From Jackrogersella multiformis (Eukaryota > Ascomycota > Sordariomycetes > Xylariales > Hypoxylaceae): a stretch of DNA of 64,000 nucleotides. The notes under the pieces are model-generated. The model saw only the letters and a program-made list of their open reading frames with translations, had not been told where the DNA came from and searched no databases. Below, one piece after another: positions 34,204 to 46,152 of this stretch (position 1 is the first letter of the stretch; each line of letters starts with the position of its first letter). A program made the position numbers and the translations under genes. The stretch is from contig CADCXD010000001.1 of the NCBI GenBank assembly GCA_902806575.1, positions 1,674,001-1,738,000 on the forward strand. The letters are read 5' to 3'.

Positions 34204-34839
34204 TACCTAGGTAGGTAGGTGCATTACTTACAGATTTCCCAGGCCGTTGGAAAACTTCTCTCCGAATTTAAACAAGGCTACCCCAGCTAACCATCCGCGG
34301 ATACCACGGTTAGGTATGTAGGGAGAAGATAAAAAAAGATCAAAAGGCTATTACATAGTAAAGTTGCTCAATCTAACTTTTCTTGACCGCAACAATTTGC
34401 ATACATCCATAATACATAATACATAGTACATAATACATAATACATAATACATAGTACCTACATACAACCTTGGAATTTTCTTACTTACATCCTACATCCT
34501 ACATATTTACATGTACCGTCTGTCGAATCAAATAAATCCCGACTGAGCCGCGGACCCCAATCATATCCTGTGTGCCTGTAGTAAGCCCAGCGTTTGCGAG
34601 CCATCCCGCCTATTACATGCCTACTATGTATTAGGTAGCCTGCATGAGTATTGATCATGGTTATAGGGCTGTTGGTTCCAGACTCTGAAGTTTAGGAACG
34701 GCGACGTGCGTTTGCGGCGTTTCTCAAGTTATGATACATCCAGCGGTTTGACTTACTCTTTGTGTGTAGCCAGTGCTAGTAAACGGTTTGACTTAGAAAA
34801 CGTCTCCTAAGGCTACCTAGGTACCTAAATACCTAGGTA
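34204..34839. repeat. Cluster of TACCTAGGTA palindromes
   Basis: Three exact copies (34204, 34814, 34830) lie within 640 bases. Two are separated by only six bases, so that inverted and direct ACCTAGGTACC pieces are interleaved. The same palindrome recurs across other spacers of the window. Confidence 0.85.
34410..34457. repeat. 8-bp TAATACAT tandem array
   Basis: About six units of TAATACAT/TAGTACAT run head to tail. They differ only at one or two positions, and the array lies inside the gene desert. Confidence 0.85.
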
Positions 34840-36617
34840 GGTATGTAAAGTAAATTGCATTTGACTGCTACATACGTCATGGCTACCGGTCAGCTCCAGC
34901 CTCATACCGCGTGGCTATAAATACAAACATAAAGAAAAACCTGTTAGAGTTCCACTTTAAGCCTCGTAATGTTATATTGAAGGTGTCTTCGAGACGAGTA
35001 CGACTTAAGAGATTTCCCTGGCAGACATCTTAGCCAAGGCGGTAGCAGCAAAAACAACAGGTTGCCAAAGAACTAAAAAGACCCGCCTCCTTCCGCTCCG
35101 GGCAGGCCCCAGCAAAAGCTCGACCTTTCCTTAATTAAATATAGATTTGGTAGTTCCCTACGGCAGTAGTATGTTAGATGTTGCTAGGGAAAGGTAGTGC
35201 AGGTAGTTATTAAACGGTCCTGGTGGATCTCGGCGACTTGGTAATTCTTAAGCCGCAACGGCAATTGTAGAAATTTGATATACATCCGGTGAAAGCTGGG
35301 TTCGGCGAGCCTCAGATCCACTACCTAGTTTCAATGATATATCCTAGTTAGGTAATTAGCGATGAGATCCTCATTCTCGGACCACTAGCAAACTGTTTTA
35401 AGAAGGGAGAACTAATCAAGTTTGCAAATATATCCATTGGTTGCCTCCATTATAATATACTCGAGTTGCTTAAAGTGAAACAAATCAACCTGGGACTTAT
35501 CCCCCTTTACATAAGAGTTCGTTAACTAGTGGTATTTCTCTTGTGATCGGTGAACGTTGGTTGAAACTCTGGGCTTATTAGTTAGCCCTTTTGTATATCG
35601 AGGAGGCAGCTCGGGGCATAGAAGAATAGCCAGGTTGATCCTTGGAGCAACTCTAGAGCTCTTCCAACTGTTGGCATCGGCCTCGAAACATCGTGACTCT
35701 AGCTCTAGGTAAGAGTTACAACAGAGAACAAAGAAGCCACCAAAGGAAAGAGGAGCAAAAACTACTAGTATACCGCATGTATTATTCACCAGCCTAGTCT
35801 AGTAACCTGTTGGCCGAGAACTAAACCAGAACCCTCTTCGCATCACCAAGGAACCAAACGAGAACCAAGAGACATCAGGAGCCGCCTATGTGAAAATCCG
35901 AGGCATATATAAGTGTAATCATTCTACTTTTAGATCACCATCAGTCTAGCAATACGATACAATCTGCGTATTTCGTCCAATAGCCCCCCCGTTCATTCAT
36001 GTAGCAAACCATGCCTTCGTGATCCCTCTCGCAGAAACATACCAGTAACGTTGTCTTATGCTCCGTAAGTCGCCTATTCGCCAGGTGGTGGAACATTACA
36101 TCAATCATAAAAATTCCCCCGTCCCCCTTCCCGAAGCAGCAATTTGGAACAAAGTGTGTGAATAACAGGGACGAAACGCCGGGATGGTTTTGCACCTGTA
36201 TATAAAGAGAAAAAAAAAAAATGGGTGGTCCTCTATATATGCTCCCCTCCCCTCCCCTCCCCCTTTGAGCGAAAGACCGAGACAGATGGAGAAGAGAAAA
36301 TCGTATCCAAAAATAAAATAAAAAGATTTGTTTTTTAAAAAATGGAAGAAAGAATAAAATTGTCGTGGCTCATGCTTGATTCGCTCTCATCTCGCCTCCA
36401 GGCCGCGACGTCGGCCGCGCTGGCATCGGCAGGAACCCCCATGTCCATGTCCCCGTTCGACGCCGCCCTCACCACTACCCGACCGCTCGCCCGGTGATGC
36501 AGGAGCTTCGCGGTGACACGCAACCGAATCAAGAAACGTTTCTCGTAACGATCATAACAATAACGACCATAATCGTACCCCCTGGCCTCGCGACCTACGA
36601 CCCTTTTTCGAAACCTC

Positions 36618-38106
36618 TCAGTAGCTCTGCTGGGCCAGGGCGTTTCCGGGGTAGGGCCCGCCGGAGAGGACGTACTGCTCGAAGGGGAGGCAGTTGATGG
36701 TCTTGCGCGAGCTGCGCACCCACTTGGGGCGCGGCACCTCCTCCCAGTCCTCGCTGGTGAGCGGGTAGAAGTTGTAGGCCTCGTGCGAGGGCAGGTCGTG
36801 GTGCTCGCACTCGAAGATGCCCTCAAGGTGCAGGCGCTCCAGCCGGGGCAGCTTGGCCCGGAGCCCGGTGAACAGCGACTTGAACGTGCCCTCGTACAGG
36901 TGCACGCCGCCCAGCGACACCTCGAACGGCTTGGCGAGCCCGCGGCCGCCGAGCCGCAGCCGCAGCAGCGTGGCCCCGTGCCGGGCCAGGAAGTCCTTGA
37001 GGTCGTCCTCCTCGCACGAGACGCCTTCCAGCGTCAGGTCCGTGAGGTTCTTGAACGTGAAGTCGTAGAACAGCTCCCGGAACGAGAGCGCGAACTTGGA
37101 GTTCTCGCTGGAGTACGGGTGGAATGCGAGCTTCAGCTTCCGCAGCCCCGTCGCGAGCTGCAGGATCCGGCCGAGCCCGTTCACGGCCCTGAAGGCCGAC
37201 CCCGGGCCCTGCAGCCCCGAGGGATCGAAGGTTAGGTCGAGGGTGTCCAGGCTGGCGAACGACTGGGCGTGCGTATACCAATGCGTGCGATGGCTTGGCA
37301 GGCGGAAAATCTCGAGCGGAAGCCGGTCGATCTTGAAAGTGGATAAAGGGATGCCATGCAGCGCGAATATGATGGCGTCCAAGTTGCTATAAGTCTGAGG
37401 ACGGTCCAACTTTCTACAGCTAGGGTAGTCGAAGACCTCTCTCAGCAGCTCGTTGTTAAGAGGGCATTGCGTAAATGTGACCTCGAGGTTCTTGAGATTC
37501 GGAAGAGCAGAACATGCCTCTCTTAGATCGTCAGCTCTTAGATGCAGCGGGCCGACGGACTTGCGCCCCCTTTCGATCCTGTCAAATTCCTGCTTCGCCG
37601 ATCCCATAACCTCATTGCGTTGGCCCGGAGGGGTCACAAAGTGTTGAAACCTATTAGAACTACGTAAGTAAGGGCCTGTCTTCTCCGATTAAAATAAACT
37701 GGACTCAATATTGCCGTCTGATATAGGAACGTGCGTGGCTGCTATATTCATATAAACGGCAATATGTGATATCCGGGGGAGTGAATAGACAGCTATGATG
37801 ACCTTAAAAGAGTATCATAAAATGCCAAAAAGACACTTACCATGAAGTACTCCATGCGTCATAATAAGATAGCTCTCCAAGAAATATGCAAATAGACGTG
37901 ATGCTTCCTCTCAAACGATCGTGGAGTGCGATGGAGTGCAGTCGTTCGATATCATTTCTCCAACTAACAGCGGTGAAGTTGGGGGATAACAGGTACTCGT
38001 AGCCTACATCTGCCAGCATGCGAGTTACCTCTCGAAGGTTTCTGACTGATTCGGGGTCGCAGTGAGAGAAGATGAGTCTCAGAAGCTCGACTGGCAGGAT
38101 ATCCAT
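36618..38106 (-). CDS. F-box protein with leucine-rich-repeat-like body
   Basis: Two exons, 37841-38106 and 36618-37650 (190-nt intron, GTAAGT donor, TAG acceptor), give 432 residues. The N-terminal F-box is seen as LPVELLRLIFSHCDPESVRNL (about 4-24), the Skp1-binding element of SCF ubiquitin ligases. The rest contains spaced leucine-rich strands such as LPNLKNLEVTF, FASLDTLDLTF, ATGLRKLKLAF, FKNLTDLTLEG and LPRLERLHLEG, which would form the substrate-binding part. The target is unknown. The last ~600 coding bases are far richer in G and C than the first exon. A second F-box gene lies 1.3 kb upstream on the same strand, but the two proteins do not look like recent duplicates. Confidence 0.85.
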
Positions 38107-39386
38107 AGAGAGAGCGTAAAAGATGAGCTGTTCACTTTCAAACTTTTCCTGCGAGGAAGGGTAAAGTAAACAAATTTAAAAAAGGGTGAGATCAAAAATT
38201 TCAACAAGCCGGACAAGTGACAAGTTGTACGTGTCAAAGGGAGATATGTAGCCCCAACTCCGCCAGTTCACAGAGGATGGAAAATGGACAAAACGCCGCA
38301 ACAGATCAGATTATAGCCGAGATTTCAAAAGAATGAAAATACAAGTCCTCCTACGCGTTCCCGAGGAATTTTTCGAATTTTTCTACTTGGAAATGGCGGT
38401 TAGTAAATAGGGTAGCGAGCATGGTCGAAGCCCGTACTCAACGAAATGGCGGAGTGTTGTATGTTTGGTGCATCTTTCTGCAACAAGCCTTTCCGGTTCT
38501 AGGACAAAGGGAAAAGACCGCACCAACTATCGGTGAGCAATGAGACACACATATACAATGTACTAATTACAATTTTCTGACGGACAACAGCATGAACTAA
38601 GAAAAGTTTCTAATCCCCAAATGTTTCCTTGTGAATGGGTCCCTTTTTTTTTTTCTTTCTTTCTTTCTTGTTCTTGAGTAGGTACCTGCTTCGGGGGCTG
38701 AAAGAATTTCGCAAGGTGAGATGGCGGTAAAGCACCCTTGTATGACTGTGAGAGATGCTGGGTACGGTGAAGGACAAGGACAGTCTGGGAAAAACAAGGA
38801 TAGACTGTGACTTGATAGTCCAGTTCCTGCATTAGGCCTCCATTGGAGCCGGATAGACACCGTCTATATTATCTTGGCGAACTGTACAACCCCGACGCCA
38901 TGATTCGCCATGATTCGCCATGATTCGCCCTCGTTCTTTGTCAGCAACCCTGGCAGCCCGAACAGCCTGACAAGGGCTGCAAGGTAGATTTAGCGGGTTG
39001 ATTACAGCTCAGCAGTGGCGTTTTCTTCAGCGTTATTCGATATTAGAGCTGAGATATACCTGGCGTACCTAAGCCTGCTAGGCAGGTAGCTCTGAAGTGT
39101 CCCTCCCCCTCCTTGCATTGCATCTGCTAAGACGGTGACGATACGAAACCCAAGCAGTCGGGCAACAATCTCGAATACTGTCGGTACTGTCGGTGTGAAG
39201 CAAATAGGAGCCCGACTTTTCAATCTCATCAAATCTCATCTGTGCTGCTCGGCGGCCTTTTTCTTCTTCATACCTAGGTACCATACCCACTTTATGTCCC
39301 GAATAAGAGCTATCTGTCAAAGAGGGCTCTCAAAATAAATACAGCATTGCCAAACTCCGGCGCTCTAAAGCCTCGAGTCATAATGT
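38107..39386. other. Intergenic, short tandem repeat
   Basis: About 1.3 kb between two minus-strand F-box genes. It holds a 10-bp CGCCATGATT tandem (38896-38929, three units plus partial), a pyrimidine run near 38645-38670 and an exact TACCTAGGTA at 39271-39280. No gene is supported. Confidence 0.6.
38896..38929. repeat. 10-bp CGCCATGATT tandem repeat
   Basis: Three perfect units followed by CGCC. It is intergenic, upstream of the LRR-like F-box gene. Confidence 0.9.
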
Positions 39387-42010
39387 TCATAGTCTGGCGT
39401 GTCTCGCCTTGAATATAGCCACCTTGTCGTCGTAGAACAATATCTCACGTAAACGAAACCGTGCTGCTGACCCCACCAAATCGCCTTCTTGTAGCGAGTC
39501 CGTCTCAGACTCGGCGTCATCGGATACGTCAGTCAAGTCATCCCCATCTCCTTGGCTGGCATTACTGCTGTCATCGTTCACATCATCATCCTCCTCTGTC
39601 TCTTCGTCAGCCTCACTACCATCATCTTCATTGTCATCATCTTCTTCGATCACCATGGCACCGTGGTTTCCGCCGAGCCCGCCGTCTGGAACGCCGTTTC
39701 CACTGTCGCTCGGACGAGTCTCTAATATCTCAAAGCACTTGGTGCTTATACCTACGTAGCAAAGTTGTATTTCTGGTCGTAGAGTTATGATGTCGACAAG
39801 CTGTAGCGCAAGCTCCTTAGGCTCAAAACTAGCTATGTGCTCGAGCATGTGGGGAATGTGCAGAGAGCGAAGCTGCGGGATGTTAGGAAGTCGTTGAAGG
39901 AATGGATGCTGCGGCAGATGTTAGTTTTAACCGTCGACGGCGATGCGGCTAGCGTGGAGGAATGCTTCTGCTTACCCAGTCCTTGTAATCAAATGCCGCG
40001 GAAAGTTCCTTCAGATTCGGCATTCGCCCGCTTGTGATGTACGACACTATTTCACTACTAAGCACCCAGCTGTTCCAACGACGGCCCTCATCGTCCGAAC
40101 TGTCTAAAAGAAGCTTCTTTAGACTTGACCGATGTCGCTTTACCGCGCCTTTGAAAATATGGTCCAGTTTCACAGCTGGGATCGGTGTGCGCCGTCGGTC
40201 TTGCAAGAAAAGGACCTCTAGACTATTCGGTGCGAGCGTTTCCTTAATGAAACTGATGAGGGTACTCGAAGTAACGTCGGTGTGTATGTGTTTCAATGCT
40301 AAGTGGTACTGAATTGGAGTGCCAGCAGGCAAGCCGTGGGATGGGGCCGTAGGGTGAAATTGTCTCTTTAGAGTTTTCCATAGGTGTTCAACAGACGTAC
40401 AGTCTATGATTGTGAGACTTGTTAGAACACTCCAGTCGATGGCTTTTGTGCAAACCTGTAGCGATAGGGGCACCCGCTCGAGTTCTAGCGTTTCTAGTTG
40501 GAGCTTTCCATCGAGGCGTTTTCTCACCACCCGCTGTGAGGTCGTCGCGGCATTACGCTGCCTGGCCTCTGGAAATAGGACGAGCGGCACATTTGCGGCA
40601 TTTGAACCCGGACCGAATTCTTCGACCCCATTGAATTGCGGCGTAGAGTTCTGTTCTTGAAGTGGATCGGTTGGTTCCTTGTCTCGAATCTTCGCAGATT
40701 TTCGTCGTATGTCATATACTCTACCAACCAGCACTCCCATTACTCCACCTAGTCTCCTATCGCCGATTCTACTTTCGCCAGGCCAGCGAGCGTCATGGTC
40801 GACTTGTTGCAAGGTGTAACTATCCCACGCCTGCGTAAAGTCGGCCGTGCGAGCTTTCTGCGAAATTCCGATTCGTAGTTCTCGGAGGCGAGATCTTGAA
40901 CGCTCGATGAGCACCGACATCTCATCTAGGTAGGCGAGTTCGTCGATGTCCAGAACAGTTAAGCTTTTCAGCGGTGGTAAAACGCTGAAAGTCGGATACT
41001 CGACTTGACTCTCCGAGTATTTGATTGGTTGCGTCACAGATGGATGAAAATCACTTGGTAGGGTATTGCCAACAGGCGTCATTGTACTTCCTAGGGGCGG
41101 AACGGCTAGGGGTGGAGGCGGAGGAGGTTGGATCGGACTAGCAAGAGACGAGGAAGGATCAGGTGATTCGGAGTTATCATGCCAACGGATCCAGACCTTC
41201 TCGAGCATAGAGTCACCTTCAGGATAATGATCTTGGAGTGAGGCGAGGGCCATGAAGACTTCTGAAAGAACGCCGGTGGGCATATCCCACACAAATGTCT
41301 CCAAATTGATCATCTTACCGACAGCTATGGCCACCAGCGTTCCTAGCATCTTCCCGCTTTCCTTTGTAACCATATACTCGGACGTCCAGTCCCTAGGTCC
41401 GTTACCGAGCGAGAACTTTCGCGTATATCGTGCGTATTGGGTGTCGGTAAGCCTCTCGGAAGGCTTCACATACCCTAGAGAGCTCCCTCGCAGCCATCCC
41501 GTCCTCTGGGCAAACTTACTACCTAGGCATAAGGTAGCAAGCCCGTAGGTCAGCGCATCGACATTCTTACTGTCAGACGGGGGAACCTGATCGTCCGGCC
41601 ACACAATGTCGAAGCGAGCATAAATCTGGGGTATGGTAAGGGAATATAACGTAGAATTCGTCAAGGCCAAGGACGTTAGGTCATTGGTATGAGTAACCTA
41701 AAGTACAATAGTTAGTATAGCTCATAGAGCCTACAGCCAGGTATCTGGAGCTTACCTCTTTTACAATGAGTCTCAATATATCGACCGGGAGATCGAGGAG
41801 CTGTAGAGGTCTGGGTTTAGCTCCTATGGCTTCCCATTCGCGCCCCTTGCCTCTAAGGAGCTTGGACAAGCTCGGGATAGGCGGCTCACGTGCAGGATAT
41901 TCGGAGGATGAGGATTCTGGTAGATATTGGCCGTTCTCCTGTCGTGTTTGCCAATGCGAAACCATGGACTCTTTCAGATTAGAGTGACTTGAATCCGTGC
42001 TGTTAGCCAT
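39387..42010 (-). CDS. Large F-box protein with acidic C-terminus
   Basis: Three exons (41756-42010, 39976-41697, 39387-39908) give 832 residues. Both introns have clean TACTAAC/AACTAAC branch sites. After a ~65-residue polar N-terminus comes an F-box-like segment LQLLDLPVDILRLIVKEVTHTNDLTSL, spanning the first junction. Then follows a long body with leucine-rich elements (LPPLKSLTVLDIDELAYL, LETLELERVPL, LTSLTIIDC, MPNLKELSAAFDYKDW). Near the end there is an Asp/Glu/Ser-rich run of about 60 residues, followed by a short ordered tail (FRLREILFYDDKVAIFKARHARL) that may be functionally important. It is probably a substrate receptor of an SCF ubiquitin ligase; the substrate is unknown. Confidence 0.82.
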
Positions 42011-44078
42011 CTTGCTTTCTCGTCGTGGTAGAAATCAACACCGAATCGTGATATCGCTGGATGCTAAAAGCGCCCCAAAACATTGGGTCGCATCCGTCGA
42101 GGTCGAGGAAGATGGGCGCCGTCAATGATGATCGATGTTACAGATTAGGTATGTACCCCTAGGTACAGAATAAAATAGCCACGAAGGCAATTTTATTGTG
42201 TCGCGCAGAATCGACAGTATGAATTGCTTCAGCTTCCAGTAACCCGATAGGTGGTAAGCAGTAGTTTGAGAGTCACCAGCAAGGCAGATATATATTAAAA
42301 CATGTACCTAGGTAGTTATCGTCTAGGATGATGATGGTGATGACTTAACCACAACTAACTGCTGGGGGGGACGGTTTAACAAAGAAGGCAATGTCGTCAG
42401 CGGTGTATGGTAATATGTAGAAGAATCGAAAGCGTGATTCTAGTTGTAATTTGTAAGGTAATGATTGATAAAATGGGTGAATGTATGTAAGTGTATGTGT
42501 GTGTGCGTGTGTGAATATTCATGGATGTACGAACTGTATTTTACATCAGTCACCTACCTTAGGTAGGTAGAAGAAACGGCAGGCAAGGCTTGGGTCTGGA
42601 TCGTAATGAGGTAAGTACTTGACAGAAACAGGTAGAGTTATCTAACTCTAATTGGCCCGTTGCACGGGTAGGCACGGACACATGGCGCGTAAAATCAATA
42701 AGGTTGACGCCTTACTTAAAACGGATCGGCGAATACCTCCTACCTAGCTACACTAGTTAGATACTTAAGTACACACCAGGGAGATAGCACTTGACTATCG
42801 ATAAGTTATCTAATCTTAGGTGCTCATACCTAATAGGTATGTACTAGGTAGCGTATATCCATATGTGCATACATTCGTATGGATCTTAATATCTAAAAGC
42901 GATGGTGATAGGTAGATGAGTATTGAAATAAGGTACGCTCGTTTGACTTGATTCGATCCGATTCTATCCAACTGCTTCAAGGTTGACCCATAGTGACTAC
43001 CTAGGTACCTAGATACTGAGGTCGTTACTACCTATTATACCTAGGTACCTGGGTGGGACATAGCTTCATTAAGTGGTACCTCGGCTTCCATAGTCTGAGT
43101 CTAAGTCACTGACCTATGTATGTAGGTAATATCCATAAAGAGGTACCTACTTAAATAGATATATATCATCACTGTGCACGGTTGATAGGGAACTGTTACA
43201 CCTTGAAGATAACAAATATATAAAGAAAACGGAATATTGGATCTTGGGCGTTCAACGGCACCTACCTAGGTAGTTCAATGTCGTACTGATTAGGCATTCA
43301 TCTTCGATAAGGTTAACATGGGTTTTAAGAGTAAAGTTGCTACCTTGGAACCTTAAAACCTAAGCCCCTCTAAAGCCCCGCCTCTCCATAATCCAATCCA
43401 TCCAATCTGCCAGTCCAATTTTTTTTACTTGTACCATACAACATTGAACTGCTCCTCAACATACATAATATCCTTATTATTTTATGACAAAACAATCCTC
43501 CTTCCCTCCTTATTATTCTTCAGTTCCTCCCAACCTCTTTATTAAAACATCTTACTTGTATAAGTCTATTTGGTTGACTCCCGCGGGCTGTATGCATCAT
43601 AGACTTTCTTGTTCCCGAGTCCCGAATCCCTAGCGTGTCGAGTCGATAACCAGCCATCTTTACCGTTCTAGGTTCTGATAGGAGGAAGTTTTGCCTACGC
43701 TGCCCCGCTCGACTGGTTTTGTTCCTTAACAACTGAGGACTTTTAGTTAGTCGCGCGGTTTGTGTTGTGGCTAAATCGGCCAGCTTCTTGTCCCGTGTCT
43801 TATCTTGTCTGTCTTTATGACTAGATGACTGCTTAACAACACGTTGGCCTTAAACCAAGGTTAGTTAAAATATATCATATATCTTTGTCAACTACTTAAA
43901 TTTCCATCTACCCTGCTGCTGTCTTAGACATTTACTGTTATTTTGTTTAGACTAATTCTTGCGATACTCTAGATTACTAGGATATATACGACCAGCAATT
44001 ATTTACCGTCGCATATCGATTCAACCAAGATAGCGCTTGTCGCATCTATATCCCGAGATTTATTTTGCATTGAAGATC
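42011..44078. other. Intergenic, palindrome-rich
   Basis: About 2 kb between divergent genes. It contains exact TACCTAGGTA copies at 42305, 42998, 43038 and 43263, and an imperfect (GT)n stretch near 42492-42513. No gene is seen. The ~500 bases before PKR1 are CT-rich and may hold a long 5' leader. Confidence 0.55.
42998..43272. repeat. Cluster of TACCTAGGTA palindromes
   Basis: Exact copies at 42998, 43038 and 43263, plus partial copies between them, in gene-free DNA. Confidence 0.85.
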
Positions 44079-44555
44079 ATGGCCGGCTTTGCAACGGAAC
44101 TCTGGGAGTCCATCTTCACTCCTGGAACGACGCCGACACTCTTGGTTGCCACCAACGCCACATTTGCCTGCCTACAGCTCGTCCTTCTCATCCTGCTTGT
44201 CGTAACATATAGTATTCATTTCGTCATACTGTCATTTTTGTGCTGTGGACTTTGGTGGGCCATCAACTGGTTCGCAGCCGAGTTGAAAGTTGCCCAGGCA
44301 AAAGAGGCTAAAGAGAAGGCACGTTCCGAACGGGCTGTCGTACAAACCTCAGGGGACAGTGACACCGAAGTAGAAACTTCTTTTGTCGAAAAAGGCAAGC
44401 CTACATTAGGAAGCAAAGAGGTAGAGGTCACGGAACAGATAGGAGACTTGAAACTCCGAGCAGTTCCCCCCTCCTCCTCAGGAACAAAATCCAGCGCCAG
44501 CACGGAGGACGAATGGGAGAAAGTGTCCGAGAATGAGAACGAGAAAGACAAATGA
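44079..44555 (+). CDS. PKR1: Pkr1-type V-ATPase assembly factor
   Basis: A single exon of 158 residues from the ATG at 44079, which starts the family-like FATELWESIFTPGTTPTLL. Two closely spaced hydrophobic segments (about residues 24-62) give an ER hairpin. A charged C-terminal tail follows, ending in the acidic-lysine mix EDEWEKVSENENEKDK. Yeast Pkr1 is an ER membrane protein needed for efficient assembly of the V0 sector of the vacuolar proton pump. The N-terminal 60 residues carry the conserved part; the tail is variable in the family. Confidence 0.92.
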   Translation: MAGFATELWESIFTPGTTPTLLVATNATFACLQLVLLILLVVTYSIHFVILSFLCCGLWWAINWFAAELKVAQAKEAKEKARSERAVVQTSGDSDTEVETSFVEKGKPTLGSKEVEVTEQIGDLKLRAVPPSSSGTKSSASTEDEWEKVSENENEKDK

Positions 44556-45266
44556 ATCACGAATTATACAGTTACGATTACTTATATAGGGGTCGGGATA
44601 GCATTTGCATGAGCGTTTTGTGGTCAGGTTAGGGCCGGTGGCATAGATACCTCTTTTTTCGGAATTTTGGAGTTCGTATCATCATATCATCGCATCTTGC
44701 TCTCCCTTTCTGATAGCTCGGGGGGAGGGGGGGGGTTGGAAGAAATATCCATTACCTTTTATACCACATACTATATTAAATCAATCGTTGGCACAGAATT
44801 AGAATCACAAGTCAAATTTATCTTCATAAATTAATGCAAGTTAGGCACTTATCCTGTGCTAAGTATGCCTGGAAGGAATAATCAGGAATTAAAGCTTCCC
44901 ATCAACTTTATATTCCAAGGTTCGATAATGGAACTTTAGATCAGAGTGATAGGATTAGGTACCTTAGGTAGGTAGAATATAAAGGTACTAGGTACTACGT
45001 AAGATACAGAAGGTACAAAGGTACTTATCAGCTAGGTGGGATATCACATCACGTGATGTTCTCCAACAGTACAGTTGGTGTAATAATTGATAGTAGCCTT
45101 CAATTTTCACAACTTTCCCGTGTACCTAATCCAAGGCTCAAGCAATTCAAGCTCACTACCTAAAACGCGACCACCGCCGGTCTCAAAGCTTTACACTACA
45201 CCACACCACGACCTCCAAATTCATTCGCTTAATCCTAACCCCGCAAGACTTTACTACTCGGCCAAG
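44556..45266. other. Intergenic; E-box palindrome upstream of SMD1
   Basis: About 0.7 kb between tandem genes. The 12-bp perfect palindrome CATCACGTGATG at 45047-45058, about 210 bases before the SMD1 ATG, contains the CACGTG core bound by bHLH proteins. Fragments of the ACCTTAGGTAGG type also occur near 44957-44975. No gene is seen. Confidence 0.6.
45047..45058. promoter_or_regulatory. CATCACGTGATG palindrome (CACGTG E-box) upstream of SMD1
   Basis: A perfect 12-bp palindrome with the CACGTG core, about 210 bases ahead of the Sm D1 start. Cbf1-like and other bHLH factors bind TCACGTGA in ascomycetes. Occupancy here is inferred only. Confidence 0.5.
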
Positions 45267-45829
45267 ATGAAGCTCGTCAGGTAAGCTCAATCTACTTCCT
45301 TTCAGCGCATAATTGTGTGCTAAATCGTCTATTTGCAAAGCTACATCTACGGTTCCGATGCTAACGGTCATGTTTTCTCAGGTTCTTGATGAAGTGTGCC
45401 AACGAGACGGTGACAATCGAGCTCAAGAATGGTACGAGTGAAACTGCTTTTTTTAAGTCATACACTCGGAGTCCTTCGCACGATCTCTAACAAAACTGCC
45501 CATTAGGAACCATCGTGCACGGCACAATCACGTCAGTCTCGCCATTGATGAACACGGCCTTGCGAACGGTGAAGATGACCCCACGCGGCCAAGATCCTAT
45601 TTCTCTGGATACCATGAACATCCGCGGATCTACCATCCGATACTTCATCCTTCCCGACTCGCTTCCCCTAGATACCCTCCTCATCGACGATTCGGTGAAG
45701 CCCAAGAACAAGGCACGAAAGGAAGCGGCAGACCGAGGTAGCCGAGGCGGACCACGTGGTAGAGGTAGAGGCAGAGGTGGTCCAGGTGGAGGAGGAGGAG
45801 GGCGCGGCCGTGGGCGAGGCAGACCTTAG
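45267..45829 (+). CDS. SMD1: Small nuclear ribonucleoprotein Sm D1
   Basis: Three exons (45267-45280, 45382-45431, 45507-45829) give 128 residues. The first exon is only 14 nt and encodes MKLV plus two bases. The Sm1 fold is RFLMKCANETVTIELKNGTIVHGTI and the Sm2 motif is NIRGSTIRYFILPDSLPL. The C-terminal tail GRGRGRGGPGGGGGGRGRGRG is the arginine-glycine region that is symmetrically dimethylated in this family. Sm D1 is part of the heptameric ring on U1, U2, U4 and U5 snRNAs. Its own three-exon structure with a tiny first exon means its expression depends on accurate splicing. Confidence 0.97.
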
Positions 45830-46152
45830 GAACGTCCTAGCCGCGGGAAATGACCTACTAGTGAAGATGCTGCAGCAGATCTGCGCCCCGTGGAGGATAT
45901 GGGAGGGCTGTCCTGCAGCTTAGGCAAAGGTGTACTCGAGTACGGGAGACAGTGGGCATGACTACTACTACTACTACTACTACAACGGCGTTGGGGAGGG
46001 GCAAATGAAAACCATGAAGAATGGCAAAAGCTGGTATGGCTCCTTTGCATTGCTACTACTCTTTCGTATGAAGAGCTGAAGGCTCACGAGAATAATAAAG
46101 ACCATTGGCACACAAACAATCGATATCCTGCTGCTATTCCTGCTTCTGTTCT
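45830..46152. other. Short convergent spacer
   Basis: Only 323 bases separate the stop codons of SMD1 and the oppositely directed MTQ2, so their 3' UTRs probably abut or overlap. It contains a (CTA)n run around 45960-45982. No other feature is seen. Confidence 0.65.

Larger units (their letters stand above)
31296..36617. other. 5.3-kb gene desert rich in TACCTAGGTA and short AT-rich repeats
   Basis: No exon with family features is visible on either strand. It carries exact TACCTAGGTA copies at 31768, 32249, 32541, 33151, 34204, 34814 and 34830, and many partial ones. It also holds a TTG run near 33926-33943 and a TAATACAT-type array at 34410-34457. A 173-codon minus-strand frame at 31611-32132 has no ATG-led conserved part or splice context. 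I see no transposase, reverse transcriptase, long terminal repeat or inverted-repeat pair. Confidence 0.6.

Noticed and set aside
35941..36195. 84-codon Cys-containing minus-strand frame
   Set aside because: No ATG at its start; only an internal Met; no repeat of a known family.
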